Positions 42,550-51,917 of a stretch of 64,000 nt of DNA are shown piece by piece. Under the pieces are notes generated by a model. It searched no databases. It was not told where the DNA came from and saw nothing but the letters and a program-made list of their open reading frames with translations. Where the stretch lies: positions 62,001-126,000 of the forward strand of contig NZ_LIPD01000012.1 in NCBI RefSeq assembly GCF_001905545.1, read 5' to 3'. Source of the stretch: Streptomyces sp. CB02056 (GTDB lineage Bacteria > Actinomycetota > Actinomycetes > Streptomycetales > Streptomycetaceae). How positions within the stretch are numbered: the stretch's first letter is position 1; each line of letters starts with the position of its first letter. The position numbers and the translations under genes are program-made.

Positions 42550-43263
42550 ATGATGGCCGAGGCGGCGAACGACACGGTGCGGCTGCTCTGGGGCCCGGCC
42601 CCCAAACCCACCCGCGGGCCGAAGCCGGCCCTCAGCCTGGAGCGGATCGCCGCGGCCGGGGTCGAGCTCGCCGACGCGGAGGGGCTCGGCGCGGTCTCCA
42701 TGCAGAAGGTGGCCGGGCTGCTCGACTTCACCAAGATGTCGCTCTACCGGTACGTCCCCGGCAAGGCCGAACTCGTCGCCCTGATGGTCGAGTCGGCCGT
42801 CGACGCGCCTCCGGACGCACCGGAGGGTGCCGACTGGCGGGAGCAACTCACCGCCTGGGCTCACCACTTGGCCGAGTCCTTCGCCAGGCACCCGTGGCTG
42901 CTGGACGCCACCGTCGGCGCGCGGGCGCTCGGTCCGAGGGAACTCGCCTGGCTGGAGCGGGTGGTGGCGGCGCTCGACGGCCACGGGCTGACCGGCCCCG
43001 AACGGATGGACGCCGCCGTCCTGCTCACCGGGCACGTGCGCGGAATCGCCGCGCAGTCCCGCGCCGCCGGCCCCGCCGACACCCCCGAGGCCGAACTCCT
43101 CGCCGCCCTCGGCACCGTGGTCCAGGAGAACGCCGACCGCTTCCCGGCCGTCGCCGCCGCCATGGCCGACCCCGACGGCCGCGACCAGGCGCTGGAGTTC
43201 GGCCTGGAGCGCATCCTGGACGGGCTGGCCGCCCTGATCGACCGCCGCACGGCCGGCGCCTGA
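42550..43263 (+). CDS. TetR-family regulator (TetR_C type)
   Basis: Predicted 237 residues. Helix-turn-helix ALSLERIAAAGVELADAEGL then MQKVAGLLDFTKMSLYRYVP, followed by a C-terminal effector domain as in TetR_C-type regulators. The frame is open upstream, but ATG 42550 has GGGAGCGG just before it. Divergent from the flavin monooxygenase; see the paired operators. Confidence 0.88.
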   Translation: MMAEAANDTVRLLWGPAPKPTRGPKPALSLERIAAAGVELADAEGLGAVSMQKVAGLLDFTKMSLYRYVPGKAELVALMVESAVDAPPDAPEGADWREQLTAWAHHLAESFARHPWLLDATVGARALGPRELAWLERVVAALDGHGLTGPERMDAAVLLTGHVRGIAAQSRAAGPADTPEAELLAALGTVVQENADRFPAVAAAMADPDGRDQALEFGLERILDGLAALIDRRTAGA

Positions 43264-43359
43264 CCCGCGGCAGCGTCCCGGAACGCCCGGTGGCGAGGAA
43301 CCGGAGGCCCGGGAAAACCGCTCGGCCGGCCACCCGGCCGCTCGCTAGGATCGCGCCCC

Positions 43360-44160
43360 ATGGCGATGTTCGTGCACCTGACCGCCGCGGCGAACGCGCC
43401 GCGCATCCGCCGCGCCGGGATCCGCGCCGACAGCCGGGGCCAGGGCGGCGCACGCGGGGTGTACTGCTTCCCCGTGCTGCCCTCGTACACGCTGACCCAC
43501 CAGTGGCTGCGCGAGCTGGCCCGGTTCGGCCCCAAGGGCGCACTGGTCGCGGTGCACCTCCGACTGGACGACGGGCAGGAGGTCCTGACCGGGCACTACC
43601 GCGACCGCGCCCAGGACGCCCAGCGGCCGGTGCGGGCCGCCGAGGCGGTCCGGCGGATCGGCGCCCTGCCCGACCCGCGCGGCTGGGAGGTGTTCCTGCC
43701 GCGCGCGGTGGGCGCCCGCGAGGTGCACCGGGTCCGCGCCGTGCCGCAGGCCACCGGCTGGCGCTACGTCCCGGACGCCCACGGCACCCGGCCCTGCACC
43801 TGTCTCGGCTGCCGTATCCGCGGCGAGTACGGCAGCCGCCGGCTGCGCGAGCGCCACCCGCACCCGCTGGACGGCCCGCCGCCGCCCGTCCCGGTGCTGC
43901 TGGCCCGGATCGCGGCGGCTGGCGAACCCGGCGACCCGTACGAACTGCGCACCGCCCTGCACTGGTTCGGGCTGCGCCGCCGCGGCCCGGTGGACCTGCT
44001 CGCCCGACTGGCCGACCACCCGCACCCGGGCGTGCGGACGGACCTGGTCTGGGCCGTCGGCGGCTGGTCGACCCCGGGCGTCGCCGAGCTGCTGGACGGC
44101 CTGGCGGACGATCCGGACCCACTGGTCCGCGGGGCCGTCGAGGCGGTCAGGGAGAGCTGA
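43360..44160 (+). CDS. HEAT-repeat protein with unknown N-terminal domain
   Basis: Predicted 266 residues. The C-terminal third is HEAT-like (RTALHWFGLRRRGPVDLLAR, HPGVRTDLVWAVGGW, DDPDPLVRGAVEAVRE). The N-terminal ~150 residues begin FVHLTAAANAPRIRRAGIRA, a pattern loosely like ADP-ribosyltransferase-fold starts, and contain a CTCLGC motif. No signal peptide. Role unknown. It follows the TetR gene by 97 bases, probably independent. Confidence 0.65.
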   Translation: MAMFVHLTAAANAPRIRRAGIRADSRGQGGARGVYCFPVLPSYTLTHQWLRELARFGPKGALVAVHLRLDDGQEVLTGHYRDRAQDAQRPVRAAEAVRRIGALPDPRGWEVFLPRAVGAREVHRVRAVPQATGWRYVPDAHGTRPCTCLGCRIRGEYGSRRLRERHPHPLDGPPPPVPVLLARIAAAGEPGDPYELRTALHWFGLRRRGPVDLLARLADHPHPGVRTDLVWAVGGWSTPGVAELLDGLADDPDPLVRGAVEAVRES

Positions 44161-44220
44161 GCCCCGGCCGGCGGCCCGCCCCGGACGGGCAGCAGCACTC
44201 CGCCGGCCTGTGCGCCGCCG

Positions 44221-44586
44221 TCAGGAGACGCGCTTGAGCTGCCAGGAGTTCTTCTCCAGGCTCGGCACCGCCGAGTAGTTGCAGCCGGAGCCGTAGTAGG
44301 TGCTGACGATCGTCCAGCCGGCCGGCGGCCAGGTGGAGGCGCAGGCGTTGACCACGGTGCCGACCGGGTAGCCGGTGAGCTGCATGATCTTCTTGGTGTT
44401 CGGGGTGAAACCGGAGCCGCAGCCGGCGCTGTTCCACCACTGGACGTCCACGAAGCCGCCCGGCGTCAGCGAGGAGGAGCAGCTGGTGCTGGTGTCACCG
44501 GGCGCGGCCTGGGCCGTCCCCATGGTCAGGGTCAGCGCGGCGGCGGTACAGCCCAGGGTCAGGACGGCGGAACGAAGGCGTATCAC
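44221..44586 (-). CDS. small secreted cysteine-containing protein
   Basis: Predicted 121 residues. GTG 44586 opens a Sec signal peptide (IRLRSAVLTLGCTAAALTLT, cleavage likely after AQA near residue 27). The mature part (~94 residues) is Ser/Thr/Trp-rich with four cysteines (TSTSCSS, SAGCGSGF, VNACAST, GSGCNYS), likely two disulfides. No family recognised. Confidence 0.7.
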   Translation of the reverse strand: MIRLRSAVLTLGCTAAALTLTMGTAQAAPGDTSTSCSSSLTPGGFVDVQWWNSAGCGSGFTPNTKKIMQLTGYPVGTVVNACASTWPPAGWTIVSTYYGSGCNYSAVPSLEKNSWQLKRVS

Positions 44587-44857
44587 GGGGCGGCTCCTCT
44601 CGGTGACGCGGCGCGTCCGCGTCCCGCCCATTCCTATCCGTGCGGAGCCGATGACGGACAGCGACTTTCCGGCCCGACCTGCGGCGCGTTCTCGCCTATT
44701 CCCCGCCGGTAGCACTCCACCGGTACGCGGCTGACCTGCGCACTCTCCCGTCGACATGCCCGTTCGCCGGATCCGGGTGATCATGGGACGAACCGCGTCA
44801 TCGGCGATTCGGCGCACCGGGCCGTCGGCCCCGGGAGCGCCCGGAAGGTGGACTGCG

Positions 44858-45127
44858 ATGTTCCAGCTCCTGTGGATTCTGCTCATCGGCTTCGTGCTGG
44901 GCGTGCTCGCCAAACTGATCCTGCGTGGACCGCAGTCGATCCCCTGGTGGCTGACCATGCTGCTCGGCGCGGCCGGGGCCTGGCTCGGCAACGCCGTCTC
45001 CGGCTGGATCGGCGTCCGCCACACCTCGGGCATCGACTGGATCCGGCACATCCTGCAACTGGCCTTCGCCGTCGCCCTGGTGGCCTTCGTCGCGCCCGCG
45101 TGGACGAAGTCCCACCAGAACCGCTGA
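44858..45127 (+). CDS. GlsB/YeaQ/YmgE-family membrane protein
   Basis: Predicted 89 residues with three hydrophobic segments (MFQLLWILLIGFVLGVLAKL, WWLTMLLGAAGAWLGNAVSG, ILQLAFAVALVAFVAP). Size and glycine pattern fit the transglycosylase-associated/GlsB family, often stress-induced. ATG 44858 has GGAAGG nine bases upstream. A strong terminator follows. Confidence 0.82.
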   Translation: MFQLLWILLIGFVLGVLAKLILRGPQSIPWWLTMLLGAAGAWLGNAVSGWIGVRHTSGIDWIRHILQLAFAVALVAFVAPAWTKSHQNR

Positions 45128-45152
45128 CCGACCGACCCCCGGCACCCGGCCC

Positions 45153-45186
45153 GGGCGGCCCGGCCGACCAGCCGGCCGGGCCGCCC
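45153..45186. terminator. hairpin terminator between convergent genes
   Basis: A perfect 14-bp stem (45153-45166 with 45173-45186), six-base loop, directly before the stop of the permease gene on the opposite strand. Confidence 0.65.
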
Positions 45187-45188
45187 GC

Positions 45189-47165
45189 TCAGCCCACGTG
45201 GACGGCCGGCCGGCGGGACCGGTCCGGTTCGGCCTCGCGCAGCACCTCGCGGGTGACGGGGGCGATCTCGCCCTGTCCGAACAGGAAGAACCGCAGGAAC
45301 TGGGCGAAGGGGTTGCCCTCGGTCCACTCGAAGTAGATGTGCGGCTGCTGCCCGGTGAGGTCGCGCACCTCGAGCAGCAGCGCGGCCAGCGCGTTGGGCA
45401 CGCTGGAGCTCCCCAGCGCCAGCACCCGGTAGCGGTCGTGCAGCACCTCGCCGCGGACCGTCAGCACGGCCTCGAAGTCGGACGGGTCGAGCACGGTGAC
45501 CTCGACGAACACCAGGTCGTCCTCGGCCGGGATGTCGTTGTCCCGCCGGATCTGGTGGATCTTGTCGCGGTACTCGGCGAGGTCCCGGCTGTTCGGCTCG
45601 TTGGCGATCAGCCGCAGCGGGCGGTGGGTGTAGTCCCGGACGAACCGGTCCGCGACGTCGTCCAGCACCACGTCGGTGACGCGCAGTTCGAAGGCCCGCT
45701 TGAGCCGGGACAGGAACGAGAGCAGCATGATGCCCGCGATGAAGCAGGCGCCGATCTTGACCCCGTCCGGCCGCTCGGCGATGTTCACCGCCGTGGTGTA
45801 GAGGAAGACCCCCGCGATCACCGCGAAGCCGGTGCGCCAACGGCGCTGCCCGGCCTTGTGGGCGGCGATGGTCACCGCGATGGCGGCGGAGCTGATCAGC
45901 ACCAGCACGCCGGTGGCGTAGGCGCCGCCCTGGGCGTCCACGTTGGCGTCGAAGATCCAGGTGACCAGGAAGGCGATCAGGGTGAGCACGATGACGGTCG
46001 GCCGCACCGCGCGGGCCCAGTGCGGGGCCATGCCGTAGCGGGGCAGGTAGCGCGGCATCAGGTTGAGCAGCCCGGCCATCGCGGAGGCCCCGGCGAACCA
46101 GAGGATGGCGATCGTGGACAGGTCGTAGACGCTGCCGAAGGTGCTGCCCAGGTACTCGTGGGCGAGGTAGGCGAGCGCCCGCCCGTTGGCCTGGCCGCCG
46201 GCCTTGAACTGGTCGGCCGGGATGAGCAGCGTGGTGATGAAGCTGGTGGCGATCAGGAACACGCTCATGATCGCGGCGGCGGTGGTCAGCAGCTTGCGGG
46301 CGCCGCGGATCCGGCCGGTGGGCTTCTCCTCGGTGTCGTCCGGGTCGCCCTCGATGTGCGGCATCACGGCGACGCCGGTCTCGAAGCCGGACAGGCCGAG
46401 CGCCAGCTTCGGGAAGACGATCAGCGCGACGCCGATCATCGCGATCGCGTTGCCGTGCTCCACGGTCAGCGCGTGCGTCCAGTCGCTGAACACGTGCGGG
46501 GCCTTGAGCACGTGCCACAGCCCGTTGGCGACCACCACGACGTTCAGCGAGAGGTACACCGCGACCAGCACCACCGCCAGGCCGATCGCCTCGCTGAAGC
46601 CCTTGAGGAAGACGGCACCGAGCAGCGCGATCATGATCAGGGTCAGCATGACCTGCTTGCCGGTCAGGGCGCTGTGCAGGTGCGGGTTCTCCACCAGGTG
46701 GGCGCTGGCGTCGGCGGCGGACAGGGTGATGGTGATCATGAAGTCGGTGGCCGCGAAGCCCAGCAGGGTGAGCACGAAGAGCTTGCCCTGCCAGAAGGAG
46801 AGCAGCCGTTCCAGCATCGCGATCGAGCCCTGGCCGTGCGGGCTCTCCTGGGCGACCCTCCGGTAGACGGGCAGCGCGCCGAGCAGGGTGACGACCACCA
46901 GCACGATGGTCGCCAGCGGCGAGACCAGTCCGGCCGCGAGCGCGGCGATGCCGGGCTGGTAGCCGAGCGTGGAGAAGTAGTCCAGGCCGGTCAGGCACAT
47001 GACCCGCCACCAGCGCTGGCCCTTCTCGTGCGGCGCCTCGGCGTGCGGGCCGGGGTGCTGTTTGGCCAGGTCGGCCAGGCCTTCCAGCATCCACTCCCGG
47101 AACCGCCCGCGCCGGGTGACCGGCCCCGCCCCTGCTTCGGCCGACCCCGACGACACCACGGGCAC
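45189..47165 (-). CDS. APC-superfamily permease
   Basis: Predicted 658 residues. After a cytoplasmic N-terminus, about twelve membrane segments begin near RVMCLTGLDYFSTLGYQPGI, with the amino-acid-permease-like ALGLSGFETGVAVMPHIEG motif. The hydrophilic C-terminal domain (about 480-650: DDLVFVEVTVLDPSDFEAVL) is of the kind seen in large actinobacterial APC/KUP-like transporters. Substrate unknown; potassium or amino acid are the usual guesses. Confidence 0.82.
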   Translation of the reverse strand: MPVVSSGSAEAGAGPVTRRGRFREWMLEGLADLAKQHPGPHAEAPHEKGQRWWRVMCLTGLDYFSTLGYQPGIAALAAGLVSPLATIVLVVVTLLGALPVYRRVAQESPHGQGSIAMLERLLSFWQGKLFVLTLLGFAATDFMITITLSAADASAHLVENPHLHSALTGKQVMLTLIMIALLGAVFLKGFSEAIGLAVVLVAVYLSLNVVVVANGLWHVLKAPHVFSDWTHALTVEHGNAIAMIGVALIVFPKLALGLSGFETGVAVMPHIEGDPDDTEEKPTGRIRGARKLLTTAAAIMSVFLIATSFITTLLIPADQFKAGGQANGRALAYLAHEYLGSTFGSVYDLSTIAILWFAGASAMAGLLNLMPRYLPRYGMAPHWARAVRPTVIVLTLIAFLVTWIFDANVDAQGGAYATGVLVLISSAAIAVTIAAHKAGQRRWRTGFAVIAGVFLYTTAVNIAERPDGVKIGACFIAGIMLLSFLSRLKRAFELRVTDVVLDDVADRFVRDYTHRPLRLIANEPNSRDLAEYRDKIHQIRRDNDIPAEDDLVFVEVTVLDPSDFEAVLTVRGEVLHDRYRVLALGSSSVPNALAALLLEVRDLTGQQPHIYFEWTEGNPFAQFLRFFLFGQGEIAPVTREVLREAEPDRSRRPAVHVG

Positions 47166-47496
47166 CCCTGTCCACGACTCGGCCGGCCTCGTACGGCTCC
47201 GGACCCCCTGTGGCCGCCGGACGGCGGGCCTGGTCAGGCTAGGGGACCGGCCCGCCGGGGCCGGTCAACCGCGCGGGCCGACACGCCCGGGTGCGCCCGT
47301 ACGGCCCTCCCCGGTCGCGGGCCGTCCCGAGACGGGTGCGGCCGCGCCCGGTCCGGTGTGCCAGGCTGCACGGACCTCGCGGAACACGCGAGGATGTCCG
47401 CGCGCACCGACGCACCGGGCCGGCGCCGCACAGCGCGCCACCGGCCGGGTCGGCGCGCCCACGGACCGGGCAGGGACAGGAAAAACGGAGGAAGCG
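47166..47496. other. divergent intergenic region, no gene seen
   Basis: 331 bases between the permease and the lipoprotein gene. Contains GC-rich hairpin-capable sequence (GACCGGCCCGCCGGGGCCGGTC, 47246-47267) but no credible ORF. Presumably promoters for both genes. Confidence 0.35.
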
Positions 47497-49092
47497 GTGG
47501 CGGAGCCGAGTCGGCGGAGGATCCTGGGCCTGGGCCTGATGGCGGCCGCCGTCACTTCCTGCGGCCCCCGTCGCCCGGATGCGGCCCCCGCCGCGCACCC
47601 GTCCGCCGGGGCGGCGGGCGCGCCGGCCGCCCCGGCGTCCACGCCACCCGGCACCGCCGGCCCGGCCGCCGACGGCCACACCGGCCCGACGAGCGAGCGC
47701 TCCCGCCCCGGCAACGCCGACTGGGAGATCACCGACCCCGGCCCGGACGGCGCCATCGAGGGCTTCGCCGACCGGGTCAGCGTCCTGCCCGGCGAGCCCT
47801 TCGGCCTGCACGTCTCCACCCCCGCCGCCGCGTTCACCGTCTCCGCCTACCGGATGGGCTGGTACGACGGCGCCCGCGCCCGGCTGGTCTGGCGCCGCGA
47901 GCACGTCCCCGGCGGCAAGCAGGCCGCACCGCACGTGGCCCCGGCGACCCGCACCGTCCTGACCGGCTGGCAGCGCACCCTCGCGGTGGACACCGCCGGC
48001 TGGCCCGAGGGCGCCTACCTGCTGCGCCTGGACGCCGAGGACGGCTCCGGGCGGCGCTACGTCCCGCTCACCGTCCGCTCGGCGAGCACCGCGGGCCGGA
48101 CCGTGGTGATGAGCGCCCCGGCGACCTGGCAGGCCTACAACGAGTGGGGCGGCTACAGCCTCTACAACGGCCCGACCGGCGGCCTGGCCACCCGCTCGCT
48201 GAAGGTCGTCTTCGACCGGCCGTACGACTACGACCACGGCGCCGGGCTGTTCCTGGTCTACGAGGCGCCGCTGGTCGCCCTCGCCGAACGGCTCGGCCTG
48301 CCGCTCGCCTACACCACCGGCGTCGACGTGGCCCGCGAACCCGGCCTGCTGACCGGGGCGAGCGCCGTCCTGTCGCTCGGCCACGACGAGTACTGGTCGC
48401 CCGAGCAGCGGGCCAACGTGGTCGCCGCCCGCGACGCCGGGACCAACCTGGCGGTCCTGGGCGCCAACTGCTGCTACCGCCGGATCCGGTTCGAGCCGTC
48501 CGACCTCGGGCCGGACCGCACGGTGGTCTGCTACAAGGACGCCTGGGCGCAGGACCCGGGCCACCAGGCGGGCGCCCCGGCGACCACCGACTTCCGGACC
48601 GGCCCGGGCGCCGACCCGGAGAGCTCGATGCTCGGCGTCATCTACGACGGCTACCCGGTGGACGCCCCGTACGTGGTCACCTCGCCCGGGCACTGGGCGT
48701 ACGAGGGGACGGGCGTCGCGGCGGGGGCCTCGTTCCCGCACCTGGTCGGGGTGGAGTACGACCGGGTGCACACCGGCTTCCCCACCCCGCGCCCGATCGA
48801 GGTGATCGCCCACTCCCCCGTGGTGTGCGACGGCCGGCGCTCCCACTCCGACACCGCCTACTACACCGTGCCGAGCGGGGCCGGGGTGTTCGCCACCGGG
48901 ACAATGCGCTGGGTCGAGGCGCTGGAGGCCCGCGGCCCCGGCGGCGGCCGGGCCGACCACGGCATCGACTCGCACGCCGGGGACCTGGTCCGCCAGGTCA
49001 CCGAGAACGTCCTGCGCGCCTTCGCCGCCGGCCCGGCCGGCCGGACCCGCCCGGCCCAGGACAACCTCGACGCCGTCTACGGCACGGCGTAG
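47497..49092 (+). CDS. lipoprotein with N,N-dimethylformamidase beta-subunit-like domain
   Basis: Predicted 531 residues. RRRILGLGLMAAAVTSCGP at the N-terminus combines a twin-arginine-like motif with a lipobox-like cysteine (residue ~22). An Ala/Pro-rich spacer precedes the domain, which has SAPATWQAYNEWGGYSLYNG and VLSLGHDEYWSPEQRANVVA, recognisable from dimethylformamidase large-subunit-like proteins. Catalytic activity is unknown. GTG 47497 follows ACGGAGGA. Confidence 0.8.
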   Translation: MAEPSRRRILGLGLMAAAVTSCGPRRPDAAPAAHPSAGAAGAPAAPASTPPGTAGPAADGHTGPTSERSRPGNADWEITDPGPDGAIEGFADRVSVLPGEPFGLHVSTPAAAFTVSAYRMGWYDGARARLVWRREHVPGGKQAAPHVAPATRTVLTGWQRTLAVDTAGWPEGAYLLRLDAEDGSGRRYVPLTVRSASTAGRTVVMSAPATWQAYNEWGGYSLYNGPTGGLATRSLKVVFDRPYDYDHGAGLFLVYEAPLVALAERLGLPLAYTTGVDVAREPGLLTGASAVLSLGHDEYWSPEQRANVVAARDAGTNLAVLGANCCYRRIRFEPSDLGPDRTVVCYKDAWAQDPGHQAGAPATTDFRTGPGADPESSMLGVIYDGYPVDAPYVVTSPGHWAYEGTGVAAGASFPHLVGVEYDRVHTGFPTPRPIEVIAHSPVVCDGRRSHSDTAYYTVPSGAGVFATGTMRWVEALEARGPGGGRADHGIDSHAGDLVRQVTENVLRAFAAGPAGRTRPAQDNLDAVYGTA

Positions 49093-49102
49093 CCGCCCCG
49101 GC

Positions 49103-49168
49103 TCAGCCCGCGGACGGCGCGACGACGAGGGCGGTGGCGGGCAGGACAGTGGTGCGACGGATCGTCAT
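49103..49168 (-). CDS. possible 21-residue ORF
   Basis: ATG 49168 to TGA, encoding MTIRRTTVLPATALVVAPSA plus Gly, with a GGAGAC site five bases upstream. It sits antisense in the gap after the lipoprotein gene. The basic-then-hydrophobic pattern looks like a truncated signal peptide; it may be chance. Confidence 0.25.
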   Translation of the reverse strand: MTIRRTTVLPATALVVAPSAG

Positions 49169-49326
49169 GGGAGGTCTCCGGGGCTACTGTTCCGGGCGTT
49201 CGCGGCCCGTCACGGTACCGCATCGTGATCGAACGGGCTTCCGACCTCCGGCCGGGGCAGGAGGTGGTCGGAACGCCCGATACACTCGCACGGTCTCATC
49301 CGGAGCAGGCACGAGGGAAACAGAAC

Positions 49327-50061
49327 ATGGTCGAGGCCTCCCCCAAGGTCGTTGTGGTCGTCCCCACGTACAACGAGCGGGAGAACCTCCCGGTCCTCGC
49401 GGGCCTGCTCGCGGAGCTCCCGGTGCCCGACCTGCACCTGCTGGTGGTCGACGACAACTCCCCCGACGGCACCGGCGAGATCGCCGACAAGCTCGCCGCG
49501 GACTCCGGCGGCACCGTGGGCGTGCTGCACCGCACCGAGAAGGACGGCCTCGGCCGCGCCTACCTGGCCGGCATGGCCAGGGCCCTGGACGAGGGCGCCG
49601 ACGTCGTGGTGCAGATGGACGCTGACCTCTCCCACCCGGCCTCGGCGATACCCGCGATGGTCGAGCTGCTGCTCGGTGACGACACCGCCGTGGTGCTGGG
49701 CTCCCGCTACGTCCCCGGCGGCTCCACCGCCGAGGAGTGGCCCTGGCACCGCAAGGCGCTCTCGGCCTGGGCGAACTTCTACGTCAACACGATCCTCAGC
49801 CTCGGGGTCAGGGACGCCACCGCCGGGTTCAAGGCCTGGCGGGCGGACACCCTCCGCGCCATCGACCTGCCGACCGTGCGGAGCAACGGCTACTCGTTCC
49901 AGGTCGAGATGAACTACCGCGTCGTCAAGCAGGGCATGACGATCCGCGAGGTGCCGATCCGCTTCGAGGAGCGGATCGAGGGCGCCTCGAAGATGAGCAT
50001 GGGCGTGCAGGTCGAGTCCGCGCTGGCGCCCTGGAAGCTGCGCTTCAACCGCGAGGGCTGA
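49327..50061 (+). CDS. polyprenol monophosphomannose synthase (GT2)
   Basis: Predicted 244 residues. GT-A fold with VVVVPTYNERENLPVLAG, VVDDNSPDGTGEIADKLA and the metal-binding QMDADLSHP; the C-terminal EVPIRFEERIEGASKMS is characteristic of dolichol/polyprenol-phosphate mannosyltransferases. It transfers mannose from GDP-mannose to polyprenol phosphate, supplying actinobacterial protein O-mannosylation and lipoglycans. No C-terminal membrane domain, so the membrane partner (Lnt-fused in mycobacteria) is elsewhere. Confidence 0.9.
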   Translation: MVEASPKVVVVVPTYNERENLPVLAGLLAELPVPDLHLLVVDDNSPDGTGEIADKLAADSGGTVGVLHRTEKDGLGRAYLAGMARALDEGADVVVQMDADLSHPASAIPAMVELLLGDDTAVVLGSRYVPGGSTAEEWPWHRKALSAWANFYVNTILSLGVRDATAGFKAWRADTLRAIDLPTVRSNGYSFQVEMNYRVVKQGMTIREVPIRFEERIEGASKMSMGVQVESALAPWKLRFNREG

Positions 50062-50172
50062 CGAGGCACCGACGGGACCGGGCACGGCAGGACGCCGGCC
50101 CGGTGCGGTCGTACGGGTGCCGGACCGCCGCCGGAGCGGTGTGAACGGCCGCCGCGGGGAAAGAAGGGCGAC

Positions 50173-51426
50173 ATGGCCCTTCTCCCGGAGACACTCACGG
50201 ACCTGGTCCGCCGCGGCGCCCGAGAACCGTTCGTGGTCCAGAGCGTCCGGGCCACCGTCGCGGCCACCATCGCCTTCGCGGTGGCGACGCGGCTGAGCAG
50301 CGAGCCCGCTCCGCTGACGGCGCCGCTGACCGCGCTGCTGGTCGTCCAGGTCACCGTCTACTCGACGCTCAAGACCAGCATCCGCCGGGTCAACTCGGTG
50401 GTGGTCGGGGTGCTGATCGCGATCGGGTTCAGCGCGGTGGTCGGGCTCTCCTGGTGGAGCCTCGGGCTGATCATCCTGGCCTCGCTGGTCGTCGGCCGGT
50501 TCGTCCGGGTCGAGGAGTTCGTCCAGGAGGTCGCGATCAGCGCGATGCTGATCCTGGGCGTGACCAAGCTGGCCTCGCAGGCCTGGGACCGGGTGCTGGA
50601 GACCCTCATCGGCGCGGCCGTCGGCCTGCTGTTCAACCTGGTGTTCGCGCCGCCGGTCTGGGTGGACACCGCCGGGGAGTCGATCGAGGACCTGGCCCGG
50701 CGGGCCCGCCAGCTGCTGCTCGACATCTCCGAGGAGCTGGGCCGCCCCACCCCGGTGGCCCGGGCCGCCGAGCGGCTGCACGAGGCCCGCCGGCTGGACC
50801 AGGCGATCGCCGACGTGGACGCGGCGCTGCGCCAGGCCGAGGACAGCCTGCGGTTCAACCCGCGGATCAGCGAGGGGCTGCTGTCCCGGCTGGTGCTGCG
50901 CACCGGGCTGGACACCCTGGAGATCTGCGTCGTCGTGATCCGGGTGCTGGCCCGTTCGCTGACCGACCTGGCCAAGCGGCGCGCGCCCGGCGAACGGCTC
51001 TTCCCGCCGGACGTCGCGACGGGGCTGGAGGAGCTGCTGGCGCACGTCGGCGGCGCGATGGTGAGCTACGCGGTGCTGGTGACCACCCAGGTGAGCCGCA
51101 GCGCCGAGGAGGCGGAGGAGCGGCTGACCGCCGAGCTGGCGGCGGCCTGGGCCTGCCGGGAGAACGTCGCCCAGGTGCTGCTGCGCAAGGTCCAGGAGCA
51201 CCCGGAGGCCTGGCAGCTGCACGGTTCGATACTGGCCGAGGTGGACCGCATCCTGGACGAGATGGACCTGGAGCACCGCGGCCGACGGCTGATGGAGGAA
51301 CTGGACCGGGCCTCGGTGGCGAACCGGGAGCGGTTCTCCCGCTACGCCTGGCTGCGCCGCCTGCTGCGGGGCGAACGGGCCCGCGGCGGCCGGACGTCCG
51401 CTGCGGCGGACCGCCCGGCGGCGTAG
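50173..51426 (+). CDS. FUSC/aromatic acid exporter-like membrane protein
   Basis: Predicted 417 residues. Four to six membrane segments in the first ~165 residues (VRATVAATIAFAVATRLSSE, VNSVVVGVLIAIGFSAVVGL, LGLIILASLVVGRFV) are followed by a long helical cytoplasmic half with coiled-coil character. The layout fits the FUSC/aromatic acid exporter (YgaE-like) group. ATG 50173 has a GGGGAAAG-type site. Substrate unknown. Confidence 0.75.
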   Translation: MALLPETLTDLVRRGAREPFVVQSVRATVAATIAFAVATRLSSEPAPLTAPLTALLVVQVTVYSTLKTSIRRVNSVVVGVLIAIGFSAVVGLSWWSLGLIILASLVVGRFVRVEEFVQEVAISAMLILGVTKLASQAWDRVLETLIGAAVGLLFNLVFAPPVWVDTAGESIEDLARRARQLLLDISEELGRPTPVARAAERLHEARRLDQAIADVDAALRQAEDSLRFNPRISEGLLSRLVLRTGLDTLEICVVVIRVLARSLTDLAKRRAPGERLFPPDVATGLEELLAHVGGAMVSYAVLVTTQVSRSAEEAEERLTAELAAAWACRENVAQVLLRKVQEHPEAWQLHGSILAEVDRILDEMDLEHRGRRLMEELDRASVANRERFSRYAWLRRLLRGERARGGRTSAAADRPAA

Positions 51427-51463
51427 CGGTGGAACACCCGGCGGTTTGGCGGGCGCCGGGGTC

Positions 51464-51913
51464 TCAGGGCATCAGCCAGGGTTCCTGCGGCAGCGGGTGG
51501 CCGGTCTCCAGGTAGGTCTTGAGGTTGGCGAGCACCGCCGACCAGCCCTGTTCGGCGTCCGCCCGGGCGGCCTCGTCGGCGAGGTCCACGTGGGTGACGG
51601 TGAGCCGGGTGAGGTCGTGCCAGCCCTGGAGTTCGAAGGTGACCCGGGAGGGGAAGGCGGCGCGCCCCTCCTGCGGCCCGGCCCAGGTGGTGACCAACAG
51701 GTGCGGGCGGTCGACCGCCTCGACGGTGCCGATGACGTCGGCGGTCCCGGAGCCGTCGGTCCGCTGGTGCTCCCAGGGCGCGCCGAGCAGCCAGGTGGAG
51801 ACGTTGCGGTGGCCCCAGTAGAGGCCGGACTCGTCGGCGTTGGTGAGCGCGTGCCAGACCCGCTCGGGGGTGGCCCGCAGGTAGGTGATGCCGCGGTGGC
51901 TGAAGGCGGTCAC
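51464..51913 (-). CDS. SRPBCC (AHSA1-like) domain protein
   Basis: Predicted 149 residues. GITYLRATPERVWHALTNAD opens an SRPBCC domain, and FELQGWHDLTRLTVTHVDLA fits the AHSA1/END-like subgroup. GTG 51913 is four bases after the stop of the VOC gene, so the two form an operon. Role unknown. Confidence 0.82.
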   Translation of the reverse strand: MTAFSHRGITYLRATPERVWHALTNADESGLYWGHRNVSTWLLGAPWEHQRTDGSGTADVIGTVEAVDRPHLLVTTWAGPQEGRAAFPSRVTFELQGWHDLTRLTVTHVDLADEAARADAEQGWSAVLANLKTYLETGHPLPQEPWLMP

Positions 51914-51917
51914 GGGC

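Noticed and set aside
45198..49625. A 1475-codon open frame on the plus strand
   Set aside because: It is antisense to the APC permease and then out of frame with the lipoprotein gene; composition is Arg/Gly/Pro-rich shadow typical of high-GC DNA.
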